DNA of 64,000 nucleotides from Hymenobacter mellowenesis (lineage in GTDB: Bacteria > Bacteroidota > Bacteroidia > Cytophagales > Hymenobacteraceae), in the NCBI RefSeq assembly GCF_030581005.1, contig NZ_JAUQSX010000005.1:62001-126000 (forward strand). Reading direction: 5' to 3'. Shown piece by piece: positions 26,332 through 35,994 of the stretch; position 1 is the first letter of the stretch; each line of letters begins with the position of its first letter. The notes below the pieces were generated by a model. That model was not told the origin of the DNA and made no database searches. It worked only from the letters and a program-made list of their open reading frames with translations. The position numbers and the translations under genes were made by a program.

Positions 26332-27606
26332 CTACCCAATCTTGCTGAAACCGCAGTAGCTATGCAGCACCGCCGGCAGCTCAATGCCGTCGGCCGTCTG
26401 GTTATTCTCCAGCAGCGCGGCCACGATGCGCGGCAGCGCCAGGGCCGAACCGTTCAGCGTGTGCAGCAGTTGGGTTTTGCCACCCTCGGCCTTGTAGCGG
26501 CACTTGAGGCGGTTGGCCTGGTAAGTTTCAAAGTTCGACGCCGACGATACTTCCAGCCAGCGCCCTTGGGCGGCGCTCCACACTTCCAAATCATAGGTCA
26601 GGGCGCTGGTGAAGCCCATGTCGCCGCCACAGAGGCGCAGCACGCGGTAGGGCAGCTCCAGCTTTTGCAGCAGGCTTTCGATGTGGGCCACCATCGTGTC
26701 GAGAGCCGCGTAGCTCTGCTCGGGCTCCGTGATTTGCACGATTTCCACCTTGTCGAACTGGTGCAGGCGGTTGAGGCCGCGCACGTCGGCGCCCCACGAG
26801 CCGGCCTCGCGGCGGAAGCAGGGCGTGTGGCCGGTGATGCGCACGGGCAGCTTCTCCACCGGAATAATCTCGTCGCGGTAAATATTCGTCAGCGGCACCT
26901 CGGCCGTCGGAATCAGGTACAGGTCGTCCTTGGCATCGTGGTACATCTGCCCTTCCTTATCAGGCAGCTGGCCGGTGCCGTAGCCGCTGGCCTCGTTCAC
27001 CAGAATGGGCGGCTGCATTTCGGTGTAGCCGGCGTTGCGGGCCTCATCGAGGAAAAAATTGATGAGCGCGCGCTGCAAGCGGGCACCCTGGCCCTTATAC
27101 ACCGGGAAGCCCGCGCCGGTGATTTTCACGCCCAGCTCGAAGTCGATGATGTCGTACTTCTTAATTAGGTCCCAGTGCGGCAGCGCGTCGGGGCCCAGCT
27201 CGGGCTTGGCGCCGTGTTCGCGCACCACCTCGTTGTCTGCGGCAGCGCGGCCTTCGGGCACACTGGCGTGGGGCAGGTTGGGCAGCTTATACAGGAGCTG
27301 CTGCTGCTCTTTTCCCACCTGGGCCAGCTCGGCGGCGGCGCTTTGGGTGTGCTGCTTGAGCTCGGCGGTGCGGATTTTCAGGGTTTCGGCGCCGGCTTTG
27401 TCGCCGGATTTCATCAGGCCGCCAATTTGCTGGGCCAGCTTGTTAGCTTCGGCCTGGGCCGAGTCGTGGCTGGTTTGGAGCTGGCGGCGGCGCTGGTCGA
27501 GGTCGAGGATGGCGGCCACGTCGGCGGGGCCGGTGGCGTAGCGCTTTTTGGCGAGGCCGGCCAGCACGAGGTCGGTCTGGTCGCGGAGAACGGAAAGTTG
27601 CAGCAT
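26332..27606 (-). CDS. serS: Seryl-tRNA synthetase
   Basis: 424 residues; charges tRNA-Ser. The N-terminal antiparallel coiled-coil arm (about 30-110) is followed by the class II core: motif 1 around GAGFPVYKGQGARLQRALINFFLDEA, motif 2 CFRREAGSWGADVRGLNRLHQFDKVE and motif 3 LNGSALALPRIVAALLEN. ATG 27606 matches the family start MLQLSVLRDQTD; upstream in-frame codons are not conserved. It is divergent from rho. Confidence 0.97.
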   Translation of the reverse strand: MLQLSVLRDQTDLVLAGLAKKRYATGPADVAAILDLDQRRRQLQTSHDSAQAEANKLAQQIGGLMKSGDKAGAETLKIRTAELKQHTQSAAAELAQVGKEQQQLLYKLPNLPHASVPEGRAAADNEVVREHGAKPELGPDALPHWDLIKKYDIIDFELGVKITGAGFPVYKGQGARLQRALINFFLDEARNAGYTEMQPPILVNEASGYGTGQLPDKEGQMYHDAKDDLYLIPTAEVPLTNIYRDEIIPVEKLPVRITGHTPCFRREAGSWGADVRGLNRLHQFDKVEIVQITEPEQSYAALDTMVAHIESLLQKLELPYRVLRLCGGDMGFTSALTYDLEVWSAAQGRWLEVSSASNFETYQANRLKCRYKAEGGKTQLLHTLNGSALALPRIVAALLENNQTADGIELPAVLHSYCGFSKIG

Positions 27607-28047
27607 AAATCGGGAGGTAATGCGGGCAAAGGTCGGAAGAAAAACGACCCGCGCCGCGCCTTCCGGCCGCGACCTTGGCCGCACTGCGCAACTTATTTGC
27701 CGGCGCCGCGCGTTTAAACCCCACTGAGCCGCATCCGATTTGGCGGTTTGCCCGTAATGCCCTAACATTGCGGGAGCAACCGGCCGCCGTGGCTGGATTC
27801 GCGGACCACAGTGCCCGCCTCCGGCCCGTCTCTTGCTGAAAATTCCAGCGGCCCATTCTGCACCTCATTTCCTGCTTATTTCGATTGCGCCCCGGGCGCT
27901 TATCAGGTGCCGTTTGCGCACCCCGCGAGTACTAGCTGCGGTTTTGCCGCCTTGTGCCGTTGCTGGCCCCGCCAGCCCATTTTGGGCTTATGCCAAGCCG
28001 CCGGCCCTCTCCTCGCTTCAAGCCGATGTTTCCCCTTTATTCCCTTT
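27607..28047. other. serS/rho divergent spacer with long rho leader
   Basis: About 440 bases between the two start codons. The last 237 bases are open in the rho frame but the encoded residues resemble no protein, so I read them as untranslated leader. Rho mRNAs often carry long autoregulatory leaders; no hairpin or box is clear enough to name here. Confidence 0.5.
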
Positions 28048-30414
28048 ATGTACACCATTAACGAGCTCAAGGACCGGCTGCTGTCCGACCTCAAAGAAAT
28101 TGCCGAAAAAATGAACGTGGGCAATTTCAAACGGCTGAGCAAGCAGGATTTGATATACAAAATCCTCGACCAGCAGGCCCTGACTCCCACCGCCGCCGAG
28201 CAGCCGGCCGCCGCGCCCGCCCCGGCGCCGGCCGTTGCCGAAACGCCTGCTACCACCGCCGCTGTAGCCGCTGCCCCGGCCCGCGCCAATAAGCCTGCCG
28301 CCCGCCGCCCGGCCCCCAGCACCGTTGAGCAACCCTTCTCCGACGTAGCCCCGCCCACCCGCAAAGCCCAGCCCGCCGCTCGCTCGGCCCGCGAACCCCG
28401 CCGCGAAGCCGCCCCTACCGCCGAAACCACCGCCGCTACCGTCGAAATCCTCGACCCGCTCGAAGGCCTCGCCTTAGTGCCCGCCGCAGCTGCCACCGGC
28501 GCCGTGCTGGCTGCCGAGCCCGACACTTCTTTCTCTTCAGTAGCTGAAGCCGCCCCGGAAACGGCCGTTGCGGCCGCTGAAACCTCAGCCGAAAATCAGG
28601 CTGAAAATTCAGCCGAAACCCCGGCCACCGACCAGAACGGCAACTCAGCCCCCGCGCAGCCCCGTCGCCGCGAGCGCGTGGACCGCGCCGGCCGCCCCAT
28701 CACTGAGCAGCGCGCCGCCGAAATGGCCGCTGAAAAAGCCGCCAATGAAGCCGCTGCCGCAGCCGCAAAACTGGCCGAAAACGGCACTGAAAACCGCGAG
28801 AATAACTCGGAAAACCGCCGCCGCGAGTTCGGCGGTAATGGCTTTGCCGACCGCCGCGAAAACCGCGCCGACCGTTTCGAGCGCGACACCCGCGAGCAGC
28901 CCCTGCGCGATAACCGCGACCAGCAGCGCCCCGCCCGCCAGGACCAGCAGCAGCCCCGCGACAACCAACAGCCGCGCCAGGACAACCAATCCCGTGAGCA
29001 ACGTAACGACCAACCTCGCGAACAGCGCCAGGACCAGCCGCGCGACAATAATCAGCCCCGCGAAAACCGCGACAGCCAAGCCCGTCAGGACCAGCCTCGC
29101 AACAACCAGGACCAGTCGCAGCGCGACGGCCGCGACAACCGCAACCTGACCCGCGAGGAGCGTTACGCCCTGCGCGACCAGCAGCGCGCCCAGCGCCAGC
29201 TGAACGCCGACGGCACGCCCCGCACCGACCAGCCGCAGGGCCAGAACCAAGGGCAGAATCAAAACCAGCAACAGCAGCGCCCCCAGCGCCAGGACCTCGA
29301 CCTCGTGGTGCCCGGCGGCGGCACGTTCGAGCTGATGCCCGATGGCGGCTACGGCTTCCTGCGCTCGCCGTATTACAACTACCTCAGCTCGCCCGACGAC
29401 ATTTACGTGTCGCCGCAGCAGGTGAAGCAGTTTGCTATGAAGGCTGGCGACACGGTGGTGTGCACCATCCGGCCGCCGCGCGAGGGCGAAAAATACTTTG
29501 CCTTGGTGGGCGTGGAAAGCATGAACGGCCGCACCGTGGAGGAAGTCCGCGACCGGGTGCCGTTCAGCCATCTCACCCCGCTGTTTGCCGATTCCAAGCT
29601 GAAGCTGACCACCAAGTCGACCCAAATCAGCACCCGCGTGCTCGATTTGTTCGCGCCCATTGGCAAGGGCCAGCGCGGCCTCATCGTGGCCCAGCCCAAA
29701 ACCGGCAAAACCGTGCTGCTCCAGGAAGTGGCCAACTCCATCGCTGAAAACCACCCCGAAGTCTACCTCATGGTGCTGCTCATCGACGAGCGCCCCGAGG
29801 AAGTGACCGACATGGCCCGCACCGTGAAGGCCGAAGTACTCAGCTCGACCTTCGACGAAACGGCCGACCGCCACGTGAAAATCGCCGAAATGGCCCTCGA
29901 CAAGGCCCGGCGCCTGGTGGAGTGCGGCCACGACGTGGTGATTCTGCTCGACTCCATCACCCGCCTGGCGCGGGCCTACAACACGGTGCAGCCCAGCTCC
30001 TCGCGCATCCTCTCGGGTGGTATCGACGCCGGCGCGTTGCAAAAGCCCAAGCGCTTCTTCGGCGCGGCGCGCAACGTGGAAGGCGGCGGCTCACTCACCA
30101 TCATCGCCACGGCCCTCATCGAAACCGGCTCCAAGATGGACGAGGTTATCTTCGAAGAATTCAAGGGCACCGGCAACATGGAACTGCAGCTGGACCGCAA
30201 GCTGGCCAACAAGCGCGTGTTCCCGGCCATCGACATCCCGGCTTCCGGCACCCGCCGCGAAGACCTGCTGATGAGCAAGGACGAGCTGAACCGCGTGTGG
30301 GTGCTCCGCAAGTTCATGTCGGACATGACGGCCACCGAGGCCATGGAATTCCTCAAGGACCGCATCAAAGGCACCAAGGACAACGAAGAATTCCTGCTGG
30401 CCATGAACGGCTAA
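28048..30414 (+). CDS. rho: Transcription termination factor Rho with a large disordered insert
   Basis: 788 residues, against about 420 in E. coli. Residues 1-45 are the Rho_N domain ([20 protein letters not shown]). About residues 46-415 are low complexity: first Ala/Pro/Glu-rich, then Arg/Asp/Gln/Asn-rich with many NRE, RDQQ and QPR units. Next come the cold-shock RNA-binding domain ([19 protein letters not shown], from about 420) and the ATPase with Walker A QPKTGKT (about 550), Walker [17 protein letters not shown] and the Q-loop region. ATG 28048 begins the conserved N-terminal domain. Confidence 0.96.
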   Translation: MYTINELKDRLLSDLKEIAEKMNVGNFKRLSKQDLIYKILDQQALTPTAAEQPAAAPAPAPAVAETPATTAAVAAAPARANKPAARRPAPSTVEQPFSDVAPPTRKAQPAARSAREPRREAAPTAETTAATVEILDPLEGLALVPAAAATGAVLAAEPDTSFSSVAEAAPETAVAAAETSAENQAENSAETPATDQNGNSAPAQPRRRERVDRAGRPITEQRAAEMAAEKAANEAAAAAAKLAENGTENRENNSENRRREFGGNGFADRRENRADRFERDTREQPLRDNRDQQRPARQDQQQPRDNQQPRQDNQSREQRNDQPREQRQDQPRDNNQPRENRDSQARQDQPRNNQDQSQRDGRDNRNLTREERYALRDQQRAQRQLNADGTPRTDQPQGQNQGQNQNQQQQRPQRQDLDLVVPGGGTFELMPDGGYGFLRSPYYNYLSSPDDIYVSPQQVKQFAMKAGDTVVCTIRPPREGEKYFALVGVESMNGRTVEEVRDRVPFSHLTPLFADSKLKLTTKSTQISTRVLDLFAPIGKGQRGLIVAQPKTGKTVLLQEVANSIAENHPEVYLMVLLIDERPEEVTDMARTVKAEVLSSTFDETADRHVKIAEMALDKARRLVECGHDVVILLDSITRLARAYNTVQPSSSRILSGGIDAGALQKPKRFFGAARNVEGGGSLTIIATALIETGSKMDEVIFEEFKGTGNMELQLDRKLANKRVFPAIDIPASGTRREDLLMSKDELNRVWVLRKFMSDMTATEAMEFLKDRIKGTKDNEEFLLAMNG

Positions 30415-30433
30415 GGCTCGATTCATTGGAGCA

Positions 30434-30471
30434 TAAAAAAGGCCCGTTGCAGCAATGCAGCGGGCCTTTTT
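30434..30471 (+). terminator. Intrinsic terminator of rho
   Basis: Stem GGCCCGTTGC/GCAGCGGGCC around AGCAAT, flanked by six A and five T. Confidence 0.85.
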
Positions 30472-30610
30472 CTATAAATCACGATAACTAACCGTTCTAT
30501 CAATAAGCTAACCTAGCACTGGGCAAACCGGAGGCCCGGCAAATAAATTCACCTTCAACCTAAAACTTTAGCAGGCGATGAAAAAAGCGCCAGTCCGCGC
30601 CGCCGGGGGC

Positions 30611-30618
30611 TACTTTTG
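30611..30618 (+). promoter_or_regulatory. Predicted -7 box of the DsbA-family gene
   Basis: TACTTTTG fits TAnnTTTG exactly and lies 21 bases before the ATG at 30640. No clear -33 TTTG is seen at the right distance. Confidence 0.45.
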
Positions 30619-30639
30619 CAGCAGATTATTTCTCTTGCC

Positions 30640-31308
30640 ATGACGCCCACACCTCCTGAAAACCTACCCGAGCTACTCTATATCCAAGACCCGCTCTGCG
30701 GCTGGTGTTACGGCACAAGCCCGGTCATCAACCGTCTGCAGGAGGAGTTCGCGGGCCGCGTAGACGTGTCGGTGCTCTGCGGCGGCATGGTGAAGGGCGA
30801 AGACGTGGGGACCATTGCTGAAATCTGGGACGGGTTGAAAACCAGCCTGAATGACGTGGAGCAAGTGACCGGCGTGCAGTTCGTCGAAGCCTTCAAAGCC
30901 CTCGGCGCGGCCGGCGACTACCGCTACGACTCCGAGCCGCCGAGCCGGGCCATTGCCACCTTCCGCCAACTCACGCAGGACCCGGCCCGCGCCGTGGCCT
31001 TCGCCCACGCCGTGCAAACGGCCCTGTTCCGCGACGGCCAGGACTTGAATGACCCTTCGACTTACAACGACTTGCTGGCGCCGTTCGGCGTCGATGTGGT
31101 GGAGTTTCAGCGCCGCTGGGCTGCGCCCGAAAGTGCCCGCGCCGCGCAGCAAGAATTTGCCGCCGTGGCCCGCATTGGCGTGGAAGGCTTTCCCACGGCT
31201 GTGGTGCGCATTGGCGAGCAGGGCTACGTGCTGGCCCGCGGCTATCAGCCCTACGAGCAGATGCGGGCGGGGCTGGAGCAGCTCTTGCGCGAAGAAATGA
31301 GCCGCTAG
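30640..31308 (+). CDS. DsbA family (FrnE-like) oxidoreductase
   Basis: 222 residues, no signal peptide, so cytoplasmic. The thioredoxin-fold motif CGWC is at residues 20-23 (DPLCGWCYG); a helical insert follows, and the cis-Pro loop is GVEGFPTAVV. This matches the DsbA/FrnE group of Bacteroidota. ATG 30640 is preferred over TTG 30616 because the fold starts only a few residues later and a -7 box lies between the two. Confidence 0.88.
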   Translation: MTPTPPENLPELLYIQDPLCGWCYGTSPVINRLQEEFAGRVDVSVLCGGMVKGEDVGTIAEIWDGLKTSLNDVEQVTGVQFVEAFKALGAAGDYRYDSEPPSRAIATFRQLTQDPARAVAFAHAVQTALFRDGQDLNDPSTYNDLLAPFGVDVVEFQRRWAAPESARAAQQEFAAVARIGVEGFPTAVVRIGEQGYVLARGYQPYEQMRAGLEQLLREEMSR

Positions 31309-31311
31309 CAA

Positions 31312-31385
31312 CTGTACCCCCGAAGCGGCGCTTCGGCTCGCGTCAGGAATCGTTCAACGAGCCGAAGTACAGCTTCGAGGTACAG
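31312..31385. repeat. Inverted repeat family C
   Basis: Left arm CTGTACCCCCGAAGCGGCGC then TTCGGCTCG; right arm CGAGCCGAAGTACAGCTTCGAGGTACAG. The loop is about 17 bases and the pairing imperfect. It follows the DsbA-family stop by 3 bases and may serve as its terminator. Confidence 0.7.
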
Positions 31386-31397
31386 GTTCTGAGGGTG

Positions 31398-32033
31398 CTA
31401 CTGCACACGTACTACCTGTTTCGTGAGCGGCGACCAGGCGATGCGCTGCCGGTCTTCCTTACCTTTGAGGTAGTCGAAGCCGATGGCATCGGACCGGTGC
31501 TGCAAATCTTCCCAGGTGGCGCGTTCAAGGTTCACCAAATCGGCCGGAAAATCCGCTTCAGGGGCGATGGCTGGCGTATGAAACTGTGAGGGCACAAAAA
31601 ACCGGTCGATGCGCCGTAGCACAAAGGTTTCGCGCTCGGCGCGGGTGGCGGTGGGGTTTTTCATCTCATACACCAATGAAGCTTCGAGGTCGGGCTCGGT
31701 TAGCATCTCGCGGAAGATGACCTGACCGCTGGGGTCGGTGATGGTGAATTCGCCGGTCCCTTCGAGAATGGACGGGCCTCGGAATACGAGCTTGAAGGAG
31801 TCGGCCGGGCCTTTGGGGTTGCTGAAATTGTGCTTCTGGCGCACGGTCCGCAGCGTGTCGCTCACGGCCGAAACGGCTTTGGTGCTTGCAGTATCGGGCG
31901 CGGGCAGGGCCGCAGAAGTGTCGGCCGGGCTCTCTTGGTCAGCCGCGCCGAAGCCCGGTTCTCTATTTTCGGCCGAAGGGTTAGAATTACAAGCTGCCAG
32001 CAGGGGCATCAGAAGGAGCCAGGAGTAACGCAT
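31398..32033 (-). CDS. Putative lipoprotein of unknown function
   Basis: 211 residues with a lipoprotein signal (LLLMPLLAAC, Cys15), a Ser/Ala/Asp-rich linker to about residue 60 and a compact C-terminal domain (FKLVFRGPSILEGTGEFTI, ERETFVLRRIDRFFVPSQF). No family recognised. It converges on the DsbA-family gene across inverted repeat C. Confidence 0.7.
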   Translation of the reverse strand: MRYSWLLLMPLLAACNSNPSAENREPGFGAADQESPADTSAALPAPDTASTKAVSAVSDTLRTVRQKHNFSNPKGPADSFKLVFRGPSILEGTGEFTITDPSGQVIFREMLTEPDLEASLVYEMKNPTATRAERETFVLRRIDRFFVPSQFHTPAIAPEADFPADLVNLERATWEDLQHRSDAIGFDYLKGKEDRQRIAWSPLTKQVVRVQ

Positions 32034-32109
32034 AACGTCGGGGGCTTGGTGGAAAAGGAAGTATCCATACGCAACTTCAAGCAGCAGAAGTTGCTGGGTT
32101 TAGAACGGT

Positions 32110-32211
32110 GTAGAGACGCATACTTGCGCCTCGTGGTTGAACGATGGTGGCCGGATGGGGTGTCCGATGACCACCAGACGGTGCGAACGACCAGATGCAA
32201 ATATGCGCCTT
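32110..32211. repeat. Inverted repeat family B, decayed copy
   Basis: Left end GTAGAGACGCATACTTGCGC, right end AGATGCAAATATGCGCCTTA; the arms match the 17929-18015 repeat with several mismatches. It fills the gap between two leftward genes. Confidence 0.55.
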
Positions 32212-32234
32212 AACCTCATTCCAGCGTTTGCTGC

Positions 32235-33110
32235 TCAGCGCCACAGCAACATCGCAATAAAAGCCGCGCTCAAACACAACGACGAAACCTGGTTCATCCG
32301 CATGGTGTGCTCAAAGTCAGCCGCTTTTTCGTCGTTCCACACAGCCCACGCCCAACGGCTGAATAAGAACACCACCGGCCCCGTCGCCACCAGAAAAATC
32401 AGCAGCGGCCGTATTTCCTCCCTTAACCAGTAGGCCAGGCCCAGCGCTGCCGCGCCCGCCAGCAGACCCACGGCCGCAAATACAAACGTGCCCCGAATAC
32501 CCAGCCGCAAGCTCAGCGTGCGGTCGCCGCGCCGGGCGTCTTCCTCGTGCTGATATACCTGCGTGAGCGGGTAGGAGCCGCACAAAAACAGCGTGCTTAC
32601 CAAGGCCAGCAATAGATTGGTTTTCTCAAAAAGCTGCGCCGAAGCAGCGCCCACGCCCACCTGCGTCATCAGCAGCGTGAAGGCGCCCTGAAACACCACC
32701 ACCACCAGCGTGCTCAGCAGTGGGTACTTTTTCAGCCGAATGCCTTCGTAGCTGTATGCCTTCGAAACCAGCAGATAGACGACCACCAGCGCCGCAAAGG
32801 GCCACGATAACAGCGCTGCACCCGCCACGGCCATCATATCGAAGAGCCACACCAGATGTAGCAGTTCCGGCGTCACTTTGGGCGGGGCTTTCAGGCCGCC
32901 GATGCTGCCTTCGTCCTTGTCGTAGTAGGAATTGTAGCCATTGGAGGCCGGGTAGGCCAGCAGGTGCAGCACCACGAACACGCCCGCGGCCCGCCACCCG
33001 CTCCAGGGCCCGCGCAGGGCGCTTAGCCCAAACCAGAATACCGGCATGAGGTACACCGAAAACGGGATGCGCAGCAGCGGCAGGGCTTTTTTGTAATTGG
33101 CGAGACGCAA
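32235..33110 (-). CDS. UbiA family prenyltransferase
   Basis: 291 residues with about eight membrane helices. UbiA enzymes attach prenyl chains to aromatic acceptors. The first Asp-rich motif is NGYNSYYDKDEGSIGG (about residues 58-73) and a second polar loop is YEGIRLKKYP/ VYQHEEDARRGDRTL. The start shown is TTG 33110; no in-frame ATG lies close upstream, and an internal Met at residue 22 would cut the first helix. The acceptor is unknown; quinone biosynthesis genes are not adjacent. Confidence 0.85.
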   Translation of the reverse strand: MRLANYKKALPLLRIPFSVYLMPVFWFGLSALRGPWSGWRAAGVFVVLHLLAYPASNGYNSYYDKDEGSIGGLKAPPKVTPELLHLVWLFDMMAVAGAALLSWPFAALVVVYLLVSKAYSYEGIRLKKYPLLSTLVVVVFQGAFTLLMTQVGVGAASAQLFEKTNLLLALVSTLFLCGSYPLTQVYQHEEDARRGDRTLSLRLGIRGTFVFAAVGLLAGAAALGLAYWLREEIRPLLIFLVATGPVVFLFSRWAWAVWNDEKAADFEHTMRMNQVSSLCLSAAFIAMLLWR

Positions 33111-33144
33111 CGGGCAATGGCAATTAGGAAGTGAAAACTGTAAA

Positions 33145-33248
33145 GAACGTCATGTCGAGCTTGCCGAGACATCTCGCGTGGGGTATTAACTCATTTAATT
33201 GGATTACTACCCCACGCGAGATGTCTCGGCAAGCTCGACATGACGTTC
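33145..33248. repeat. Palindromic repeat family A (TCGAGCTTGC type)
   Basis: Left arm GAACGTCATGTCGAGCTTGC then CGAGACATCTCGCGTGGGGTA; the right arm is its complement, ending GACGTTC. Stem about 40 bp with an AT-rich loop. Confidence 0.9.
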
Positions 33249-33250
33249 CT

Positions 33251-33299
33251 ATTGCTCATTGCTCATTGCTCATTGCTCATTGCTCATTGCTCATTGCTC
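33251..33299. repeat. Seven tandem copies of ATTGCTC
   Basis: Seven perfect 7-bp units directly after the palindrome at 33145-33248. On the minus strand (GAGCAAT units) the array encodes the last residues Ser-Asn-Glu-Gln and the TGA stop of the methyltransferase. Confidence 0.95.
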
Positions 33300-34081
33300 A
33301 TCGGCCAACCAATCAGATACGTCACTTCCGGCCCCCACCAGTGCCGCTTCTTGCCGGCTTGCCAGGCAAAGCGGCTTTCCGGGTCGGCGGTGCGGGCCAG
33401 AGCCATTAGTTCCTCAATCGGGTACATGCGCAGCACCGACACCGTGCCATCCCAGATGGTGCAGAGTGGGATGAGCGGCGCGAGGTAGGTGAACACCAAC
33501 CGGCTGAGCCGGAACGGCCGGAAAAACGGCGTGAGCAGCAGCTGCGCCACCGGCAGCACCGTCCAGGCCAGCAGCAATTCCAGCCAGTGCTTGCCCGCGC
33601 CCTCAAACACGCCAATGCCGGTGTTGGCCTGCACGGCATTGCGCAGCATGGCTGTGGCCGCTTCGGGTGGAAAGTGGTGGAAAGCGGAAAAAAGGGTGCG
33701 GAAACCCGTTAAATACGTCGGTACGGCCAGCGCATTGACTGAAGTAGGCTCGAAGGTGATGGCGCCTTCGGTGCGCTGGGCAATGTCGGCCCAGGCGGTG
33801 GGCTGGGGGTAGAGGTCGGTGAGGAGGATGGTGGCGGCAGGTTGGCCGTGAGCACGCAGGGCGGCCAGCACGGTTTCGGTGCCGCCACCAGCGCCGGCGC
33901 CTAGCTCCAGCACGCGGGTTTGGCCGGTGCGGGCGAGGCCTTCGGCCAGCAGCGGCACAATGGGCCGGTAAGTGCCCAGCGCTGAAATCATGAAGCGCAG
34001 ATAGTCCATCATGCCGGCCCGGATGACGGCCGGAAACCACGGCAAATCCTCAAACTCAAACAACCGCAGGCGAAGGCGCAT
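33284..34081 (-). CDS. Class I SAM-dependent methyltransferase
   Basis: 265 residues. The SAM-binding motif I is RVLELGAGAGGGTETVL (about residues 55-71), with later strands ATILLTDLYPQP and the post-motif AFHHFP. A hydrophobic C-terminal region (WLELLLAWTVLPVAQLLLTPF) suggests membrane attachment. ATG 34081 is chosen because similarity begins at MRLRLRLFEFEDLPW; 25 upstream in-frame codons are Arg/Gly/Ala noise. The final residues and stop are supplied by the ATTGCTC array. Substrate unknown. Confidence 0.82.
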   Translation of the reverse strand: MRLRLRLFEFEDLPWFPAVIRAGMMDYLRFMISALGTYRPIVPLLAEGLARTGQTRVLELGAGAGGGTETVLAALRAHGQPAATILLTDLYPQPTAWADIAQRTEGAITFEPTSVNALAVPTYLTGFRTLFSAFHHFPPEAATAMLRNAVQANTGIGVFEGAGKHWLELLLAWTVLPVAQLLLTPFFRPFRLSRLVFTYLAPLIPLCTIWDGTVSVLRMYPIEELMALARTADPESRFAWQAGKKRHWWGPEVTYLIGWPMSNEQ

Positions 34082-34237
34082 GGCCCGGCATACGCAGAAA
34101 GCCGGCCGGCTGCCGAAAAGCCGCCTGCCACCGGCCGCGCCGCCCGCCTGCCACATACTTTAAGCCGTACCCGCCGCGTTGCCCGGGCTTCAGGCAAGCA
34201 CCAGTTTTTTACACTCTCGAGCTCATAAATCTATTCT

Positions 34238-35833
34238 ATGCCCAACGTTACCGTTTCGCCGGGGGCTGCGCCCGTCATGCAAGTCCCGTTGGCTGCCCAG
34301 CACAAGTGGGCGCTGCTACTCACCGCTGTGCTGTTTAAGCGGCTTTTCTGGGAGCAGTGGCTGGGGCTAAACGGCTTGCTGTTTATGTGGACGGCCGTGG
34401 CCCTGCAACTGTGGCTACTGCCCCGGCCGCAGCGGGGAGCGTGGCCGTTTTGGGTGGCCGTGGGCGGCACGCTGCTCAGCGGCGTGCTCATGGCGCTCTA
34501 CGGTTCGGTGATGGCGGGCGTGGCGGGGTGGGTGTCGTTGGCGCTGGTACTGGCCCTGGTGCGCTGGCCCGCGTTGCGCTCGGTGAGCTACGCGCTGCTC
34601 ACCAGCCTTGAAAACTTCCTGCACGCCGGCCCGGCAGCGGCAAACGCCCTTTGGCCCGCCGGGCGCACTGCTGACCAGGTCCGGCGGGGCTGGTTCTACG
34701 GCCGGCTGCTTGGGCTGCCGGTGGCGGCGCTGTTGGTGTTTCATGGGCTGTTTGTGCTGGCTAATCCGCGCTACGCCCGGCTCACCGAGCAGCTGACAGA
34801 AGCGCTGTTGCGATGGATGGAATGGCTCTACAAAGCCATTTCCGTCGGCCACGTCCTGTTTTGGGGGCTGGCCGGCGCGGTGGCGGGGGCCGTTGTGCTG
34901 CGTGGTGCCGCGCGCCACTACGCCGAGCGCGACGCCCAAAGCCCGGAAGTGCTGGAACGGCGCCGGGTGCGCGCCCGCCGCTTTTTCCGGCTCCCCGATT
35001 TGCGTAAGCAATACGTGGTGGCGCTGGCGGTTTTTGGGCTGCTGAATGCCCTGCTGCTGCTTGTCAACGCCATCGACATCAACTGGCTATGGCTGGGCTA
35101 CCACCCGGCCACGGCGCTGGAAATGAAGCAATTTGTGCACGAGGGCACCTATGTGCTCATCTTCAGCATCCTGCTGGCCATGAGCCTGGTGCTGTGGGCG
35201 TTTCGGAGCAACCTGAATTTCTACGTCCCTGGGCTGCCCTGGCTGCGGAGGTTGGCCACGGCGTGGGTGCTGCAAAATGCGGTGCTGGCCGTGTCGGTGG
35301 GCTTGCGCAACTATTACTACATCGTGGCCACGGGCCTGGCTTACAAGCGCATCGGGGTGTGCGCTTTCTTGCTGCTCACGTTGTTCGGGCTGGGCACTAT
35401 CGGGCTGAAAATCTGGCAGCGCCGCACCACCTATAGCCTCGTGCGCCTCAACGGCTGGGCCGCCTACGCGCTGCTACTGGCCCTGGCCGCCGGTAACTGG
35501 GAGGTGTGGATGGTGCGCTACAACCTGCAGCGCCAGCGCCTGCACATCGACCTCAGCTTCCTGCTGGAGCTGCCGGGGCGCGCCTTGCCGGCCCTGCACG
35601 CCCGCCGGGCTGTGCTGGCCGCGCCGGGCTGCACGCCCGTGCTCATGCGCCGCGCCTGGGCCGAGACGAGCGATGTAGAAGTGGCACCACCTTTCGCCCT
35701 GCAGCAGTTGGCCGCCAGCACCCGCGCATGGTGCGCCGAATACGAGGCCCACCGCAGCTGGCAAAGCTGGAACTACGCCGACTGGCGGGCCTACCAAACG
35801 GTGAAAGCGGCATCTGGCCCGCCCGTTCCGTAG
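34238..35833 (+). CDS. DUF4173 multi-pass membrane protein, copy 1
   Basis: 531 residues with about eleven membrane helices. The DUF4173 block is seen as VNAIDINWLWLGY, FVHEGTYVLIFSILLAM, LRNYYYIVATGLAYKRIGV and NWEVWMVRYNL. The last 90 residues are soluble. A paralogue of very similar architecture is at 42172-43809, in which these motifs are almost unchanged. No operator like that of copy 2 is found upstream. Function unknown; likely inner-membrane. Confidence 0.85.
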   Translation: MPNVTVSPGAAPVMQVPLAAQHKWALLLTAVLFKRLFWEQWLGLNGLLFMWTAVALQLWLLPRPQRGAWPFWVAVGGTLLSGVLMALYGSVMAGVAGWVSLALVLALVRWPALRSVSYALLTSLENFLHAGPAAANALWPAGRTADQVRRGWFYGRLLGLPVAALLVFHGLFVLANPRYARLTEQLTEALLRWMEWLYKAISVGHVLFWGLAGAVAGAVVLRGAARHYAERDAQSPEVLERRRVRARRFFRLPDLRKQYVVALAVFGLLNALLLLVNAIDINWLWLGYHPATALEMKQFVHEGTYVLIFSILLAMSLVLWAFRSNLNFYVPGLPWLRRLATAWVLQNAVLAVSVGLRNYYYIVATGLAYKRIGVCAFLLLTLFGLGTIGLKIWQRRTTYSLVRLNGWAAYALLLALAAGNWEVWMVRYNLQRQRLHIDLSFLLELPGRALPALHARRAVLAAPGCTPVLMRRAWAETSDVEVAPPFALQQLAASTRAWCAEYEAHRSWQSWNYADWRAYQTVKAASGPPVP

Positions 35834-35994
35834 CAGCGCATGGCCTTGCCTCTATCAGTGAGTGCATCGAGCCATTGCGAGGCTGTTGCGGGCGAAAGTC
35901 ACAAGCTGTGCAGCCGGGCAAGAGGCGCGTCAGTAAGCCCAAACAATAAGTCCGGTCGGTTTTGTCGGCTTGAATCCGCACTGCTATTCCAGCG

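Noticed and set aside
28645..30042. A 465-codon antisense frame over rho
   Set aside because: Shadow of the Arg/Asp/Gln repeats and ATPase codons; no start context or family similarity.
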